From an uncultured bacterium (GTDB lineage Bacteria; Verrucomicrobiota; Lentisphaeria; Victivallales; UBA1829): DNA of 64,000 nt. Both the position numbers and the translations under genes were made by a program. The stretch is taken from contig CACZEK010000001.1 of the NCBI GenBank assembly GCA_902780135.1, forward strand, positions 230,841-294,840, read 5' to 3'. Under the pieces are notes generated by a model. It was not told the origin of the DNA, made no database searches, and saw only the letters and a program-made list of their open reading frames with translations. The first letter of the stretch is position 1. Every line of letters starts with the position of its first letter. Below, piece after piece: positions 24,911 to 34,529 of this stretch.

Positions 24911-27049
24911 TCATATCGGGACCGACATCGTTGTTGCGGATTCGGGCGAAGCCGCCATCGCGGAATGCGTCAGGGCCGCGAACGCGGCGGTCTGCTCCTC
25001 GTCGCCGATCGCGGCGATCAGGTCGCCCGCCTGCAGGACGGTGTCCGGGCGCGGATTCGCGTCGACCTTGCCTTCGTGGATCACGCCGACGATGGACATG
25101 CCGGTCCGGGCGCGGACGCCGGACTCCGCGATGGAGCGCCCCGCGAGCGGGCTGTCCGGCTGGACCTGCGTCCACTGAAGCGCGATCAGGCCGTGGAACG
25201 CGCGTATTTTCTCGGCGAGGGCGAACGCGGGGCTGCCGTCGAGCATGGGCTTGTAGCGGCTGGCGCGGACGGAGTCCAGGTAGTTCTGGATGCGCGCCTC
25301 GGAGATGTCGTTCAGCGCCAGGATGCGCCGGGTCAGCTCCAGCGACACCTCGAAATTCGAAAGGATGATCTCGTCGACGTTCTCCTCGGAGAGCCGTTTT
25401 TCGGTCTCGGGCGAGGCGGCGCACATGACCGTGCGGATGTCCGGGTTGTATTTGCGCGCGAGCTCGACGACGGCGAGGTTTTCCTCCAGTTTCGGGATCA
25501 TCGGCGCCAGGACTTTCGCGCTCCCGATGCGGGCGGCGGCGAGGATCACGTCGCTCATGGGGTCGCCGTAGATCACGTTCAGACCCTCCGCCTGCGCCTC
25601 GCGGTACAGGTCGTAGACGGGTTCGACGATCACGTATTTCAGCTTCAGCCGCGTCAGGACGTGCGCGATCACGCGCGCGATGCGGCCGCCGCCGACGAGC
25701 ACCATGTGGTCCTCCAGGTCGGGCTGCGGCAGCACGATGCCGGTGCTCTGAAGGTTGCGCCAGACCGTCTGGCGGAGCAGCGAGTAGACCGGGGCCGTGA
25801 GGTTGTTGACGACCGGGCCGGCGATCATGGAGCAGACGACCACGCAGAGGATGAGCGAATAAAGCTCGGATGTGATGAAGCCGCCCTGATACCCGGTCCC
25901 GATCACCACGAACGCGATCTCCGAGGTCGGGAACATCCCGAACAGCATCGCCACCGGGATCACGTTGCGGTACTTGAAGATCCACGTGACGGCTGCCAGG
26001 AACGACGTGCGGGCAAGCCCGGTCAGCACGACCAGCGCGGCCACGAGCAGCCAGTGCGCCCCCAGGTAGCGGACGTCGAGCATCATCCCGATGGACACGA
26101 AAAACAGCATGGCGAAGAAATCGCGCACCGGCGACAGCTCGGACAGCGCCTTCCGCCCGTACGCGCTGTCGCTCAGCACGATGCCCGCCAGGAACGCGCC
26201 GAACGAGAAGGACACCTGCATCGCCACGGAGATCGCGCCGGACACCAGCGCGATGCCGGTGACGGAGAGCAGGAACAGCTCCTTCGATTCGAGGCGGGCG
26301 GCGCGGCCCGTGAGCTTCGGCAGATACCGCGCGCCGACCGTCAGCATCAGCGCCATAAAGACCGTGCTGAGCAGGAGCGGCTTCAGCGAGGAGATGCCGC
26401 CTCCGTACGACGAAAGCGCGCCGAGCTGGCAGACCAGCAGCATCAGCGGCATCACGGTCAGGTCCTGCACGATGGAGACGCCGATCATGACGCGCCCGGA
26501 GAGCGAGTTTTCGAAGCCTTTGCTGGAGAGCGTCTTCAGGACGACCGCGGTACTGGTGGAGACGAAGCAGATGCCGAAGAGGAACAGCGAGACGTTCGAG
26601 CTGAACAGCGGGATCTTCGTGTCGCCGGAAATGTTGATGTTCGGGTCGCGGTTCATCAGCCACGCGAGCCCGGCGCACACGAGGAACGTGAAAAGGACCT
26701 GCGCCAGCGCGCCGAAGACCGCGACCTTGAAGACCGGGCGGATGTCCTTCTTGGAGAACTCCAGCCCCATGGAGAACAGGAGCAGCGCCACGCCGACGTT
26801 CGCCAGCGAGTTCACCGCCGTGTTCGCGACCTCGCCGAGCCCCGCCTTGAACAGGACGCCGACCAGCACGCCCGCGAGGATGTAGCCCAGGATCAGAGGC
26901 TGTCTGAGCTTTTTCGCCGCGATGCCGCCGAGCAGCCCGGTGACCACGATCAGGAGCAGCGCGGTCAGGATCGCCGTCTCGTCCGTCGCGTTCATGTTTC
27001 CGGTCAGCTCCAGAAACCAGGACCGGATCTGTATCAGATAGTCTTTCAT
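24911..27049 (-). CDS. monovalent cation:proton antiporter, CPA2 family with TrkA-N and TrkA-C domains
   Basis: This 712-residue protein has about 12 membrane helices in residues 20-400, the Kef/NhaA-like exchanger fold. A cytoplasmic Rossmann RCK domain follows (LVGGGRIARVIA about 450) and a TrkA_C domain ends near 700. The family exchanges K+ or Na+ for H+, often gated by nucleotides or thiols (KefB/KefC). It lies between pgi and the copper ATPase on the same strand, possibly one operon. Together with trkAH it shows two RCK-controlled cation systems within 10 kb. The ion specificity is not resolvable. Confidence 0.92.
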   Translation of the reverse strand: MKDYLIQIRSWFLELTGNMNATDETAILTALLLIVVTGLLGGIAAKKLRQPLILGYILAGVLVGVLFKAGLGEVANTAVNSLANVGVALLLFSMGLEFSKKDIRPVFKVAVFGALAQVLFTFLVCAGLAWLMNRDPNINISGDTKIPLFSSNVSLFLFGICFVSTSTAVVLKTLSSKGFENSLSGRVMIGVSIVQDLTVMPLMLLVCQLGALSSYGGGISSLKPLLLSTVFMALMLTVGARYLPKLTGRAARLESKELFLLSVTGIALVSGAISVAMQVSFSFGAFLAGIVLSDSAYGRKALSELSPVRDFFAMLFFVSIGMMLDVRYLGAHWLLVAALVVLTGLARTSFLAAVTWIFKYRNVIPVAMLFGMFPTSEIAFVVIGTGYQGGFITSELYSLILCVVVCSMIAGPVVNNLTAPVYSLLRQTVWRNLQSTGIVLPQPDLEDHMVLVGGGRIARVIAHVLTRLKLKYVIVEPVYDLYREAQAEGLNVIYGDPMSDVILAAARIGSAKVLAPMIPKLEENLAVVELARKYNPDIRTVMCAASPETEKRLSEENVDEIILSNFEVSLELTRRILALNDISEARIQNYLDSVRASRYKPMLDGSPAFALAEKIRAFHGLIALQWTQVQPDSPLAGRSIAESGVRARTGMSIVGVIHEGKVDANPRPDTVLQAGDLIAAIGDEEQTAAFAALTHSAMAASPESATTMSVPI

Positions 27050-27126
27050 CGCGTTTGCGTCTCGTTTCCTCCGGGGAAGCCGGGCGGGGACCGGTCAGGC
27101 CGCCGGGAAGGCGGGAACCGGGAGGG

Positions 27127-28731
27127 TCATTTCGCCTCGACGCTGTACACCCAGCCGCCGTCCTTGCTCCAGACGCGCCCGATGCGGACGGGGAGCCGGC
27201 GCGTGCCGGAGTTCGCGGAGAGCTTCGCGAGGATGCCTTCGAGTTCGTAGAGGCTGTCTTCGAGGTTGAGCTTCTGCGCGAGTTCGGCTGCGGAGCCGGA
27301 GAACGGCGCGACGGCGGGGAGAGACGTCTCGAGCCCGGTCAGGAGCTTGATCACGCCCTTGCTCGCGAGCTTGTACGCCTGCACGCCGGGCTGGTGGAAC
27401 GCGTTGATGTGGATGAGCTCGGCGTAGGCCGCCACGGCGCGTTCGTACAGCGCGATGATCATGCCCAGGCAGAACGCGTCCACGTCCGGGATCCGCATCT
27501 CGATCACGCTGCGTCCGCGTCCGCGGAGCGCGTTGGAAAGCCCGGTCAGGAATCCGTGCAGATAGTCGCCCATGTCGATGCCGTCGGAAACGGGTGCGGG
27601 CGTGCTGTCCTTCAGGACCTCGATGAACGTGATGAAGAAGTCGTTGCGTCCGTCGTTGAGCTGCTGGATGAACGCGTGGGCGTCGGTGCCGCCCTTGTTG
27701 CCGAAGACGTTCAGCCCCTGGTGCACCACGTTGCCGTCCAGGTCCAGCTCCTTGCCCAGGCTCTCCATCACCAGCTGCTGCAGGTAGCGCGACAGCAGGA
27801 TCAGGCGGTCGGAATACGGCACGATGACCATGTTTCTGTCGCCTTTGCCGTTGCCCGCGATGTACCACATGGCTGACAGCATGTAGGCGGGATTGTGCAG
27901 GAGCGCGGGATTGCGCGTAAGGGCGTCCATGTGGCAGGCGCCCTCCAGCAGCGCGCCGAAGTCGATCCCGGCGAGCGCGGCGGGCAGATGCCCCACGATG
28001 CTGGTCACGCTGGTGCGGCCGCCGATGGACTCCGCCATCTCGAACGTCCTCAGCCAGCCTTCGCGGGAGGCGTGCAGGTCGAGTTCGCTGCCCTTCATGG
28101 TGATGGCGCAGGCGTGCTTCGCGAACGGCAGCCCCGCCTTCGCGTAGGCGTTTTCGCAGAAGATCATGTTGTTCTTGGTCTCCTGTGTGCCGCCGGACTT
28201 GGAGATGTTCACGACGAGCGTCGTTTCGAGGTCGCACACGCGCATGGCGTCGGCCGCGCCCGCCGTGTCGGTGTTGTCCAGGAAATAGATCTTCAGGTTG
28301 CCGCCGCGCTGTTCTTCGCTCAGTTCGTTCCAGTACGGGCCGTTCAGCGCCATCTGAAGCAGCTGCGGCCCGAGCGCGGACCCGCCGATGCCGTTGATGA
28401 TCGCCGCCTGGAACCGTTTCCCGGTCGATCCGGTCAGCCTGCCGCTCCGGATGTCGGCGGCGAACTCCTCCACGTCGGCGAACTCGCCGCTGCCGGAGTA
28501 CACGGACCGGTCCGTGAAATGCGTGACCTTGCGGTGTTCGTCCGGGTTCTTGATCTCGCCGCACTCGATCTTCTGCATCTCGGCGTGGACGGACGCGAAC
28601 CGCGGCTCGATCGCCTGAAGGTCGGCGTCCTCGAACGCCATCCCGGCGAAATTGATCTGGAACGACGATTCCCCGTCGATGATGGTATATTTATGGCAGC
28701 GTTCGATCCACATGGCGCTCTGTTCCGACAT
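27127..28731 (-). CDS. pgi: glucose-6-phosphate isomerase
   Basis: This cytoplasmic enzyme interconverts glucose 6-phosphate and fructose 6-phosphate in glycolysis and gluconeogenesis. The 534 residues carry the first SIS domain with GIGGSALGPQLL and SKSGGTQETKN, the sugar-phosphate binding motifs, and a C-terminal SIS domain with HQPGVQAYK, whose Lys is near the catalytic end. AAGGA lies 10 nt before the ATG, and a good promoter lies 53 bp upstream. The sequence resembles the bacterial PGI group with long N-terminus rather than the archaeal cupin type. Confidence 0.93.
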   Translation of the reverse strand: MSEQSAMWIERCHKYTIIDGESSFQINFAGMAFEDADLQAIEPRFASVHAEMQKIECGEIKNPDEHRKVTHFTDRSVYSGSGEFADVEEFAADIRSGRLTGSTGKRFQAAIINGIGGSALGPQLLQMALNGPYWNELSEEQRGGNLKIYFLDNTDTAGAADAMRVCDLETTLVVNISKSGGTQETKNNMIFCENAYAKAGLPFAKHACAITMKGSELDLHASREGWLRTFEMAESIGGRTSVTSIVGHLPAALAGIDFGALLEGACHMDALTRNPALLHNPAYMLSAMWYIAGNGKGDRNMVIVPYSDRLILLSRYLQQLVMESLGKELDLDGNVVHQGLNVFGNKGGTDAHAFIQQLNDGRNDFFITFIEVLKDSTPAPVSDGIDMGDYLHGFLTGLSNALRGRGRSVIEMRIPDVDAFCLGMIIALYERAVAAYAELIHINAFHQPGVQAYKLASKGVIKLLTGLETSLPAVAPFSGSAAELAQKLNLEDSLYELEGILAKLSANSGTRRLPVRIGRVWSKDGGWVYSVEAK

Positions 28732-28783
28732 AGTCAGCCCGTCCTTTCAAAATCAGGTCAAAAAAAGAAAAAGTTCATTTCTT

Positions 28784-28812
28784 AATATATCACGCGTGCG
28801 GTGTTTTATCAA
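28784..28812 (-). promoter_or_regulatory. sigma-70 promoter of pgi
   Basis: On the minus strand, TTGATA (28807-28812), 17 bp, TATATT (28784-28789). Confidence 0.65.
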
Positions 28813-28902
28813 GCTCCTTTCCGCGATTTCCGCATGCGGAAGACCGGACCGGGCGCGGACGGAACCGTTTCCCGCCGGCATGGAAAGATAAAGCCCCGGC
28901 GC

Positions 28903-28930
28903 TTGACATTCCGGCAAACCCGGTTATATT
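28903..28930 (+). promoter_or_regulatory. sigma-70 promoter of the propeller lipoprotein gene
   Basis: Consensus TTGACA (28903-28908), 16 bp, TATATT (28925-28930). An alternative -10, TATTAT, lies 2 bp further. The spacer contains the inverted repeat CCGG-CAAAC-CCGG. Confidence 0.65.
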
Positions 28931-29009
28931 ATCATTAAAAATGACACTCAAATATGTTAACCGTTCAATCCGAACAGCCATCCCCAGCAAAGGAAGGAGT
29001 TGCGAGTCC

Positions 29010-31379
29010 ATGAAACAGCAAAACAGAAAATTCCCGGCTCCGAAGAAGCTCTGCGCGGCGGCTCTGCTGCTTTTCGCTTTTGCGGCGGCATGTTTTTATG
29101 CCGCGTGCGGCACGACGCCGAAGAGTCCGGCGGAGGGTCCGGCGGACATCCCGACGGATGGCGTCGCCGTTGAACCGGCGGAAACGCAGGAGGAGACGCC
29201 CGTTCCCCATACGCCCGTTTTCGTCAGGCCGGCAAGATTCCTGACGGACGTCTGCCTGACGCGCGGGGGCGACCTGTGGGTTACCGCGGAGGCGGGCGGC
29301 GTCTTCCGTCTGCACGACCCGGAAAAGGACGCGGAATGGGAGGACATGCACGCGATGCCGGGCTTCCCGAAGACGGACCACTGCACGGCGGTATGCGAGG
29401 ATTCGCAGGGCCGGATCTGGGTCGGGACCTCGAACATGGGCGTGCAGGTGTTCTGCGGCGGGAAATGGCGGAGATACGACCGGGACACGGTCCTGAGCGG
29501 GAGCCACGTCCACGACCTGGCAAGCTCGGAGTCCGGGCTGACGGCGGTGGCGCACGAACAGGGCGTGAGCCTGTACGATTCAAAGGACGACAGCTGGTAC
29601 GATTTCACGGTCCTGAACGGGCTTCCGCCCGGCGGCGTGCGCGGCGTCTGCTTCGGAGACGGAGACATGCTGTACTGCGCCATGGAAAGCGGCGGGCATG
29701 TCCGGATCGACGTCCGCGGAAACAAGCGCAGGGTATGGCGTCTGACCGCGCCCGGCACGTGGGGGAAGGACCGCGCCGCGCTCTATCCCCTGACCGCCAC
29801 GGGCGACGGACTGAGCTCGAATTTCTGCAACGGGATCAGCGTCGGAGAGGAGAACCGGGTCTGCATCGCGTGCCTGAACGGGATCAGCTACGGCGAGAAC
29901 AGGCGGTTCCGGTTCCTGCAGGGACGCGACCTGAAGGAGAAGATGAAGGAGGCCGCGCGGCCGGAACTGATCGCCGGCGAGCTGGACGATTTCGCGGCGG
30001 CCGAGTCGCCGCTGAAGGAAAGTTATGTGAACTGCGTCCACTACGGGCGGCACGGCCTGTGGATCGGATACCGCACCAAAGGCGTCGAGCTGCGGGACCC
30101 CTCTTTCCCGGAGGATTCTGTCCGCTTGGGACCGATGGACCTGCCGAAGATCGACCGGCCCGTGCGCGCATTCGTGGAACTCCCCGACGGACGCGCGTTC
30201 TGCGCGACCTACGGGGCGGGGCTGGTGAAGCTCTACGATTTCGGACGCTCCGCAGAAACGCCCGTCAAAGCCGGACAGCAGGCCGCGGCGCATCCGACGC
30301 ACAAATCCCCCGACCCGGTTTCGGTCCTTCAGGACCTCCAGCGGTACGAGCTGCTGCCCGACGACCGTCCGGAATGCTGGGCGCAGTATCTCGGCGAAGA
30401 CTGGGTCACAAAGGGCGACTGGCCCGGACGCTACGGCGCGCGCAAACAGGTGCTGTGCGCGATGAACGCGCCCATGAGCACGCGCCCCTGGGACGGCGGC
30501 GTGTCCAACTCCCCGATCACGGTCAACGGCGGGATCGGGCCGCACCGGAACCAGGGCGATTCCCGGCGGAGCTGGGTGGACTGGGAGCAGGCGGACGACA
30601 ACCGCGACGTGCTCCTCCAAATGGAATACGGGCACCGGACGCAGTCGGAATGGAACGACAACGGCGAAGAGTATTCGCGGACGTTCGAGGGGCCGGACCT
30701 CTGGCTTACGATTATCACGGACCATCCGGAGGAGATCTGGCGGCTGTCGCTGTATTTCTTCAACTCGAACGGACGGATCGGGGACAACGTCGAGCGCGAC
30801 TTCATCATCGAAGTATACGGGTCCAAACAGGGGGAGGATCTGGCCGACTGCATGAAGAAACAGCCGCTCTGCACGGCGCGCGTGGCGGATTTCGCCAGCG
30901 GCGGCGTGTACAAGTCGTTCGCCATGTGCGCCGGGACACGGTACGGCTACCCGTGCTTCCGCGTGCGCCTCGTCCGCTACGGCTCCCTGAACGTGATCCT
31001 GAACGGCATCTTCCTGGACCGCTTGTTCGAGCCGCAGGACGTCCGGGTGATACCGGAGGAGGAGAGGATCGCGGAACAGGGCTCCTACCGCGCGCCGAGG
31101 TGGTACGACTGCGGCACGGACGAGCTCGACGGCATTGCCGCGGTCTTTTGCAACGAGTACTTCTCCGCGCCGGAGACGGCCTGGGGGATCAGCTCGATGC
31201 AGCTCCTGCGCCTTGCGTTCTACCGGTATGTCCGGGACAATCTGCCGTCCCGTCGCACCCTCGCGGAACGCCTCCGGTGGGATGCCGCGATCTGGACCGA
31301 CGCCGACCGGGCGGAATTCGACGCCGCCATGAAGGAATACCAGGCGGAGATCCGGGAGAAATATCCCGACCGGAAATGA
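29010..31379 (+). CDS. large lipoprotein with N-terminal beta-propeller repeats
   Basis: The protein of 789 residues has a basic N-terminus, hydrophobic stretch and lipobox (YAAC, Cys about 33), so it is lipid-anchored. The first 380 residues contain repeats like those of two-component regulator propellers: GDLWVTAEAGGVFRL, GRIWVGTSNMGVQVF and GLWIGYRTKGVEL. The second half (about 420-789) is aromatic-rich and unassigned; its order suggests a sugar- or glycan-binding beta domain, but this is a guess. I chose the ATG at 29010 (AAGGAG 10 nt upstream) over the in-frame ATG at 28941 because only it puts the signal peptide at the N-terminus. It has its own promoter and converges on the kinase at 31.4 kb. 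Confidence 0.8.
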   Translation: MKQQNRKFPAPKKLCAAALLLFAFAAACFYAACGTTPKSPAEGPADIPTDGVAVEPAETQEETPVPHTPVFVRPARFLTDVCLTRGGDLWVTAEAGGVFRLHDPEKDAEWEDMHAMPGFPKTDHCTAVCEDSQGRIWVGTSNMGVQVFCGGKWRRYDRDTVLSGSHVHDLASSESGLTAVAHEQGVSLYDSKDDSWYDFTVLNGLPPGGVRGVCFGDGDMLYCAMESGGHVRIDVRGNKRRVWRLTAPGTWGKDRAALYPLTATGDGLSSNFCNGISVGEENRVCIACLNGISYGENRRFRFLQGRDLKEKMKEAARPELIAGELDDFAAAESPLKESYVNCVHYGRHGLWIGYRTKGVELRDPSFPEDSVRLGPMDLPKIDRPVRAFVELPDGRAFCATYGAGLVKLYDFGRSAETPVKAGQQAAAHPTHKSPDPVSVLQDLQRYELLPDDRPECWAQYLGEDWVTKGDWPGRYGARKQVLCAMNAPMSTRPWDGGVSNSPITVNGGIGPHRNQGDSRRSWVDWEQADDNRDVLLQMEYGHRTQSEWNDNGEEYSRTFEGPDLWLTIITDHPEEIWRLSLYFFNSNGRIGDNVERDFIIEVYGSKQGEDLADCMKKQPLCTARVADFASGGVYKSFAMCAGTRYGYPCFRVRLVRYGSLNVILNGIFLDRLFEPQDVRVIPEEERIAEQGSYRAPRWYDCGTDELDGIAAVFCNEYFSAPETAWGISSMQLLRLAFYRYVRDNLPSRRTLAERLRWDAAIWTDADRAEFDAAMKEYQAEIREKYPDRK

Positions 31380-31442
31380 CCGGGGGATGACCGGGCGCGG
31401 CGACGGATTCAGGGAAAATGCGCCGTCCGGGTTTCGTGCGCC

Positions 31443-33596
31443 TTATTCGGCCTTCCGGTTCTCGCGGACCAGCGGGACGAGTTTCGCGTCCGTCAGGTCG
31501 GCCTCGTCAAGGAACGGGATGCTGCGCTGGCGGCAGAGGTCCGTCGCCGCATCCAGGTACGGCTTCAGGCGCACGTCGTCATCGCCGCCCTCTTCCGGCT
31601 GGATGAACACGCACGGGATCCCCTCGTCCTGGAACCGGTCGGCATGGCTGCCGATGACCGTCCCGTAGCCGGACGCGGATATCCCGTCCTCGGCGTATTG
31701 CCGCGCGAAGCAGAGCACGACCAGGGAGGGGTCCGATTTGACGACGCTCTCAAGCAGCTGCTTGTAGCGGCCCATGCCCTCCGCCTCCTGGAAGGAAACG
31801 TTTTCCGCGCCGAAAGCGCGGACCAGAATGTCTTTCGTTTTCCGGGAGACCGCCGAGGTGTCCGCCAGCAGCACGATCTGATTCTTCCGCAGAGGGTCGG
31901 AGGCCATTTCGGCGGCGGGCTGGGGCTGGGTTTTGACGACGATGACGGGGGCGTTGTTTTTCGGCGTTGCCGAAGCGGACGCCGGAGTCTGCCCCGCCGT
32001 ATCGCGGGAAACATCCGCCACGGGGCCTGCACTGCCGGAAACGGGCGGGCGCTGCGTGCCTGGGACGGTTTCGCGGGCCGGACGGACCACGACCGCCGGA
32101 GAGTCCTCAACAGGCGTCCCGCCGGGCTGCGTATCCGTCCGGGATGCGACCGTCCGAACGGAATCCGGGTTCTGCGCCGGCCCCGGTTCGGGAGAGGTCC
32201 CGCGTTTGGACAGGAAAATCACCGCCAGCGATGCGCCGATCAGGCAGACGAGACAGACCGCGGCGATGGAAACGATCAGGATTCCCCTGCCCTTTTTCCG
32301 TTGAGCCGGAGCGGACGCAGCGGAAACAGCCGGAGCGGTCGGAGCCGGGGCGGTAACGGCGGGGGCCGTTGGAATTGGAGCAGCGGCGGCAGGAGCCGGT
32401 TCGGGAGCCGGAGCAACGGCGGCGGTCGCCATCGTCGGCATCGTAACTTCCGGCGCTGCGGATTCCGTCGAAACAGCCGCCACCATAACGCCAGGCGCGG
32501 GGACGGGGTCAGGAGCCGGAGCAACAACGGCGGCGGTCACCATCGTCGGCATCGTGACGGCAGGCGCGGGCGCGGGAACAGGTTCCGTCGAGACCGTCGG
32601 CATCGTCACATCCGGCGCGGGAGCGGGCGCATCCGAGACCGTCGGCATCGTCACGTCCGGCGCGGACGGCTGTCCCACCGCGATCTCGCCTGCTGTACGC
32701 AAAGGATACGCTCCGATTTCGGGCGGAATGCGGATCTTTTTCAGTTCCGCCAGCAGGATGTCGGGATTCCGGAAGCGTTTTTCCGGATCCTTGTCGGTCA
32801 TCTTCGCGATCAGGAGCGCCAGGTCCGGCGGCGTCTCGGGGCAGACCTGCCTGATGTCCGGGGTGTTGGACGCATCCATGACCTGCGAGAGGATCTGGAT
32901 CGTGGTGCCGCCCGAAAATGGCCGCTGCCCGGCAAGCATTTCGTAAAAGACGATGCCCAGGCTGTAGATGTCCGCCCGGGTATCGACTTTGCTGGAGTCG
33001 CGCGCCTGTTCCGGGGACATGTACGCCGGGGTCCCGAAAACGGACGACGCCATCGTGAGCATGGTGTCCTGTTCGTCGGTCGATTTGGCGATGCCCAGGT
33101 CGGCAAGCTTGACGGAGCCGTCCGCCGCGAACATGATGTTGTCGGGCTTGATGTCGCGGTGCACCATGTGATGGGCGCATGCCGCCGTGAGGGCGTCCGC
33201 GACCTGCGTGACGATCTTCAGCGCCTGTTCGGGCGGGATGCGCGGCGTTTTTTTCAGGAGGTCGCGCACGCTTCCGCCCGAAACGTAGTCCATGACGATA
33301 TAGTACAGGCCGTTTTTGGGGTTCTTTCCGGCATCGTGGACGGCGATCAGGTTCGGATGCCTGATCTTGCAGGCGAGTTTCGCCTCGCGGATGAACCGGT
33401 CGACGAACTGTTTGTTTTTCGACGCGACGTCGGACGCCAGGATCTTCAGCGCGAAGAGCGAATCCAGGACTTCGTGCCGGACAAGGTACACGGACCCCAT
33501 CCCGCCCTGTCCGAGCAGTTTCACGATGGTATATTTCTCAAACGCCGCCCCCGGTTTCAGGGCGTCGCCGTTTTTGCCGCTTCTGATCCACTTCAT
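31443..33596 (-). CDS. Ser/Thr protein kinase with Thr-motif linker, TM segment and C-terminal SGNH-like domain
   Basis: This protein of about 717 residues has a kinase domain (about 20-285) with GQGGMGSV, FALK, HRDIKPDN and a DLG in place of DFG. A Pro/Ala-rich linker (about 300-440) contains four copies of VTMPT, possible phosphorylation sites read by FHA domains. One membrane helix lies near 450-470. After a second low-complexity linker, the C-terminal 145 residues form a Rossmann-like domain starting IVLLADTSAV and containing SLVVLCFARQYAEDG, similar to SGNH-hydrolase folds but without a clear catalytic triad. I favour the ATG at 33596 (GGAG 10 nt upstream); an upstream ATG at 33614 is possible. 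It lies downstream of the pilus operon on the same strand. Confidence 0.88.
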   Translation of the reverse strand: MKWIRSGKNGDALKPGAAFEKYTIVKLLGQGGMGSVYLVRHEVLDSLFALKILASDVASKNKQFVDRFIREAKLACKIRHPNLIAVHDAGKNPKNGLYYIVMDYVSGGSVRDLLKKTPRIPPEQALKIVTQVADALTAACAHHMVHRDIKPDNIMFAADGSVKLADLGIAKSTDEQDTMLTMASSVFGTPAYMSPEQARDSSKVDTRADIYSLGIVFYEMLAGQRPFSGGTTIQILSQVMDASNTPDIRQVCPETPPDLALLIAKMTDKDPEKRFRNPDILLAELKKIRIPPEIGAYPLRTAGEIAVGQPSAPDVTMPTVSDAPAPAPDVTMPTVSTEPVPAPAPAVTMPTMVTAAVVAPAPDPVPAPGVMVAAVSTESAAPEVTMPTMATAAVAPAPEPAPAAAAPIPTAPAVTAPAPTAPAVSAASAPAQRKKGRGILIVSIAAVCLVCLIGASLAVIFLSKRGTSPEPGPAQNPDSVRTVASRTDTQPGGTPVEDSPAVVVRPARETVPGTQRPPVSGSAGPVADVSRDTAGQTPASASATPKNNAPVIVVKTQPQPAAEMASDPLRKNQIVLLADTSAVSRKTKDILVRAFGAENVSFQEAEGMGRYKQLLESVVKSDPSLVVLCFARQYAEDGISASGYGTVIGSHADRFQDEGIPCVFIQPEEGGDDDVRLKPYLDAATDLCRQRSIPFLDEADLTDAKLVPLVRENRKAE

Positions 33597-33635
33597 GGGA
33601 ACCGCGCTCCGCATCCCCCCGGGGGGGCGCCGGGC

Positions 33636-34406
33636 TTACTTGTCCAGGACGGGGAGCTTCTGGGAGAGCACCCAGAGCGCGTTGTTCATGCCCTGGCGCA
33701 TCAGCTCGGGATAAAGGCTGGTGTCCTTTCCGATGCGGGCATAGATCCAGTGCGTGATGTAATCGCGTCCGCGGAAATCGTAGTTCCAGACGACGTCGCC
33801 CGTTTTGCGGTCGATCAGCTCGTACTTGATCCACAGCTGGTTTTCCGAGGTCCCGGACGGAGCGCCCAGCACCCAGAAGACCGGGGAGACCAGATAGGTC
33901 AGGCAGTAGGAATACATGTTGCCGCCGTAGTAGGTGTTGGTGACTTTCCCGCGCCAGACATAGTCCGCGTCCGCCGTCTCCACGGAATCCGCCCTGGTGA
34001 CTTTCGTGAAGAGACCGGATTCCGTCAGGCTCGCGTATGCCGCGTCCGCGAGGTCCTTTTCGACGTCGAACTCGAACCGCTTGAGGGAGACGAATCCCTT
34101 GCTGAGCTCGGGTTTCTCCTTTTCGACGAACCCGGCGGGCATCAGCGGGATGAACCCGTACAGGAAGGAGCCGTGGTCCCCCGCCGGATGCGCGGCGGCC
34201 TGCTTCGCCTGCGTCGCGTCGTAGTATTTCGTGTCGCGCTGGTCCAGGAACGGCACGACGGCGACGGTCTTTTTGGGGACTTTCACATCCTTGAACACCG
34301 CCATCGGGCTGGACGCCGTATCGTAATCGAAGGTCGCGACGCTGGAGCAGGCGGTCAGGACGGATGCAGCGAAGGCTGCGGCGAGGATTGTGATTTGTGT
34401 TTTCAC
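33636..34406 (-). CDS. lipoprotein of unknown function
   Basis: The protein of 256 residues begins with a GTG (AGGAG 8 nt upstream) and has a signal peptide with lipobox LTAC (Cys about 20). The mature domain starts with TVAVVPFLDQRD, reminiscent of outer-membrane proteins that begin with an ABC-like VAVLPF strand (the GNA1162/CsgG-like group). A hydrophobic stretch lies near 165-180. I do not recognise the family with certainty. It sits between the pilus-operon secreted protein and a Ser/Thr kinase, all on the minus strand, so it may belong to the pilus-signalling cluster. Confidence 0.75.
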   Translation of the reverse strand: MKTQITILAAAFAASVLTACSSVATFDYDTASSPMAVFKDVKVPKKTVAVVPFLDQRDTKYYDATQAKQAAAHPAGDHGSFLYGFIPLMPAGFVEKEKPELSKGFVSLKRFEFDVEKDLADAAYASLTESGLFTKVTRADSVETADADYVWRGKVTNTYYGGNMYSYCLTYLVSPVFWVLGAPSGTSENQLWIKYELIDRKTGDVVWNYDFRGRDYITHWIYARIGKDTSLYPELMRQGMNNALWVLSQKLPVLDK

Positions 34407-34529
34407 GGGGAAATCTCCTGTTCGTATTGGGGCGGCACCGGATGCGCGGTCGCCGCCTGTTCAAAAAAAAGGTTTGTCTTCAAGTTGAATCGGCTTCCCT
34501 CCCCGGTGCCGGGGAACGGGGCGCCTGTC

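Noticed and set aside
33615..33635. CCCCCCGGGGGG palindrome between the kinase and lipoprotein genes as a terminator
   Set aside because: No T tract follows on either strand; kept only as a possible local hairpin.
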